The notes below the pieces were generated by a model. The model was not told where the DNA came from, ran no database searches, and saw only the letters and a program-made list of their open reading frames with translations. From Lonicera japonica (taxonomy: Eukaryota; Streptophyta; Magnoliopsida; Dipsacales; Caprifoliaceae): a stretch of 64,000 bases of DNA. Below, piece by piece: positions 62,721 through 64,000 of this stretch. The translations under genes and the position numbers were made by a program. The stretch is taken from contig CM038468.1 of the NCBI GenBank assembly GCA_021464415.1, positions 28,074,969-28,138,968 of the forward strand, given 5' to 3'. Positions within the stretch are counted from its first letter, which is position 1. Every line of letters begins with the position of its first letter.

Positions 62721-64000
62721 CAACTACAAGAAAACAGTTTTTTACGGCATTTATTTAGCGACACTATAAATAAATGTTGAGAAAAAAGGTTTTCCGGCAC
62801 TTTTTAACAAAATGCAGGGAATTTACGGCACTTTGTACAAAATACCAAGAATTTATGGCATTTCATAACAAATGCCACAAATTTGTGGCACTCTCCAATA
62901 AGTGCCAACAATATTAATACTTTTTGCGACATTTTGTATAGACCTGGCAAAACAACACGCGACACGATAACACGGCACGAACCGACACGAAGTTATAAGT
63001 TAATGGGTGAGTCCTTAACAGTTTCGGGTCGTATTGGTGCCAATCCGATAAGACACGATAAGTTAACGGGTCGGGTCAGTTAATATTCGTTAACACGATA
63101 ATAACCCGTTTGAACACGTTAACAATATACATAGTTGTATAATATTATATATGTACATGTGTATATGTATATTTTTAATATTTTTAATATAAATGTGTAT
63201 AATTTATATAAGTATTACATATATATTTGTTAATTCAAGGTAAACTTACAATATATATAGATAATATTATATAAACAAACATGTTTTTTAATTATATATA
63301 TACTTAACGGGTAATAACGGGTCATATCGGGTAATTCGTTAAAACCCGAAAAGATAACACCCGAAACACGATAACACCCGATAAAAAAGCCACCCGTTTA
63401 GACTCGAAACGATAACACCCGAAACACGATAAAAATCGACACGAACACGATCCGAACCGACCCATTGACAGGTCTAATTTTGTACATAATGCCGAGAATT
63501 TATGGTATTTCAAAATAAATGCCGCAAATTTGTGGCGCTGTTCAATAAGTGCAAACAATATTAATATTTTGCTCAGCATTTTGTACGGAACATTTGGAGC
63601 TTATGTCATTCTATACATGATGAAGTAGATTCTCAGCATTTTTTAAAAAATGTTAGCAATGTTAATTATTTTTTTAACATTTTGTATCAAATGCAGAAAA
63701 ATCGGTTTATTATGTCAAATGCCAGAGGTTCATGATACTTTCGGACAAGCGCTAAAAAGTTATTCCAAAATTTTGAGTTAGGAGATCTTTTTAATTTGAT
63801 AATACTTACCAAAATAATTCACGAGATTTATTACAATTCAATATTTTTTACATAGCTTTTTATTTTATGATTAGAATATTGATATAATTATGTGAAACCA
63901 TTGTAATTAAATTTATTTAATGAATTTTAATTCTTTTAGCATGAACAAACAAAAATTATTATATATATGTGTGTATATTTGCACAACTTTTGCATCAGTT
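62721..64000. mobile_element. Left end of CACTA transposon 3 (right end outside window)
   Basis: The text (A)ACTACAAGAAAACAGTTTT is the classical plant CACTACAAGAAAA terminus with the first base changed. It is followed by subterminal repeats ATGCC(A/G)(C/A)(A/G)AATTT(A/G)TGGCA(C/T) in both orientations at 62745-62930 and 63485-63760. They are interrupted by the hAT-like MITE. No coding sequence of the element is in the window. Confidence 0.75.
62939..63476. mobile_element. hAT-like MITE, 538 bp, with 8 bp target duplication
   Basis: Ends TAGACCTGGCAAAAC and, reverse strand, TAGACCTGTCAATGGG. A perfect 8 bp duplication ATTTTGTA (62931-62938, 63477-63484) points to the hAT superfamily. The flanks are filled with ACCCGAAACACGATAACACC-type repeats on both strands; the centre (63110-63300) is AT-rich. 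The CACTA repeat text continues on both sides. Confidence 0.88.

Larger units (their letters stand above)
60296..62722 (-). mobile_element. Truncated Ty1/copia element 3 (5' LTR, gag, start of pol)
   Basis: On the minus strand a likely 5' LTR begins TGTTAGAAAATGGG at 62722. It has GC-rich, transcript-leader-like text at 62390-62260 and ends near 61800 (boundary not clear). Gag runs from 61697. Protease follows, and the sequence breaks off near 60300 after YMLESSN, at the start of the pre-integrase domain. No 3' LTR is present. Gag type suggests the Tork lineage. Confidence 0.75.

Overview
The window looks like a repeat-rich, AT-rich stretch of nuclear DNA from a flowering plant, most likely a eudicot (lineage inferred, not proven). 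The reasons are an intron-split 12-oxophytodienoate-reductase-like gene relic with GT-AG junctions, plant RTE and L1 LINEs, Ty1/copia and probable Ty3/gypsy retrotransposons with plant-type tRNA primer sites, three CACTA transposons, and small Tourist-, Mutator- and hAT-like elements with correct target-site duplications. I see no intact host gene, no tRNA or rRNA gene and no CRISPR array. Every long reading frame belongs to a transposon or to a broken gene copy.

Layout. 88-4220 is one copy of an old duplication whose partner lies in pieces between 43886 and 59012. It carries a 1.8 kb LTR element (132-1954, minus strand) that has picked up a piece of a PRA1 (prenylated Rab acceptor) gene. 4221-14640 is a nest: a copia LTR plus gag remnant is split by a solo LTR (4494-11756), which is itself split by a CACTA element (5814-10546) and a Tourist-like element (10573-11196). 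17361-about 20040 is a dead RTE LINE on the minus strand. 20853-27605 is a 6.75 kb CACTA element with large arrays of inverted 12-base subterminal repeats and a broken accessory gene. 27751-28309 is a Mutator-like MITE.

29629-34933 is the only host-type locus: a five-exon old-yellow-enzyme/OPR-like pseudogene on the plus strand, with a stop at codon 52 and a changed active-site residue. 35821-39219 holds gypsy-type LTR and leader sequence with a 0.19 kb tandem repeat, followed by another LTR-like stretch. 39220-40908 holds two LTR fragments in opposite orientations. 42188-43212 is an L1 LINE tail with a 17 bp target duplication.

From 43886 the second copy of the duplication is opened by three independent insertions: solo LTR B (43988-51289, itself split by a copia element at 44812-50534), a second copia element (51383-55967) and solo LTR C (57186-58806). 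60300-62722 is a truncated third copia element. 62721 to the window end is the start of a third CACTA element with a hAT-like MITE inside it.

The region reads as a history of insertions rather than a working gene system. Comparing the two duplicated copies and the three solo LTRs gives empty sites for many insertions, so boundaries and relative order can be read directly. I found no convincing novel functional system; the most unusual items are the gene capture, the dense CACTA repeat arrays and the palindrome-bearing solo-LTR family.
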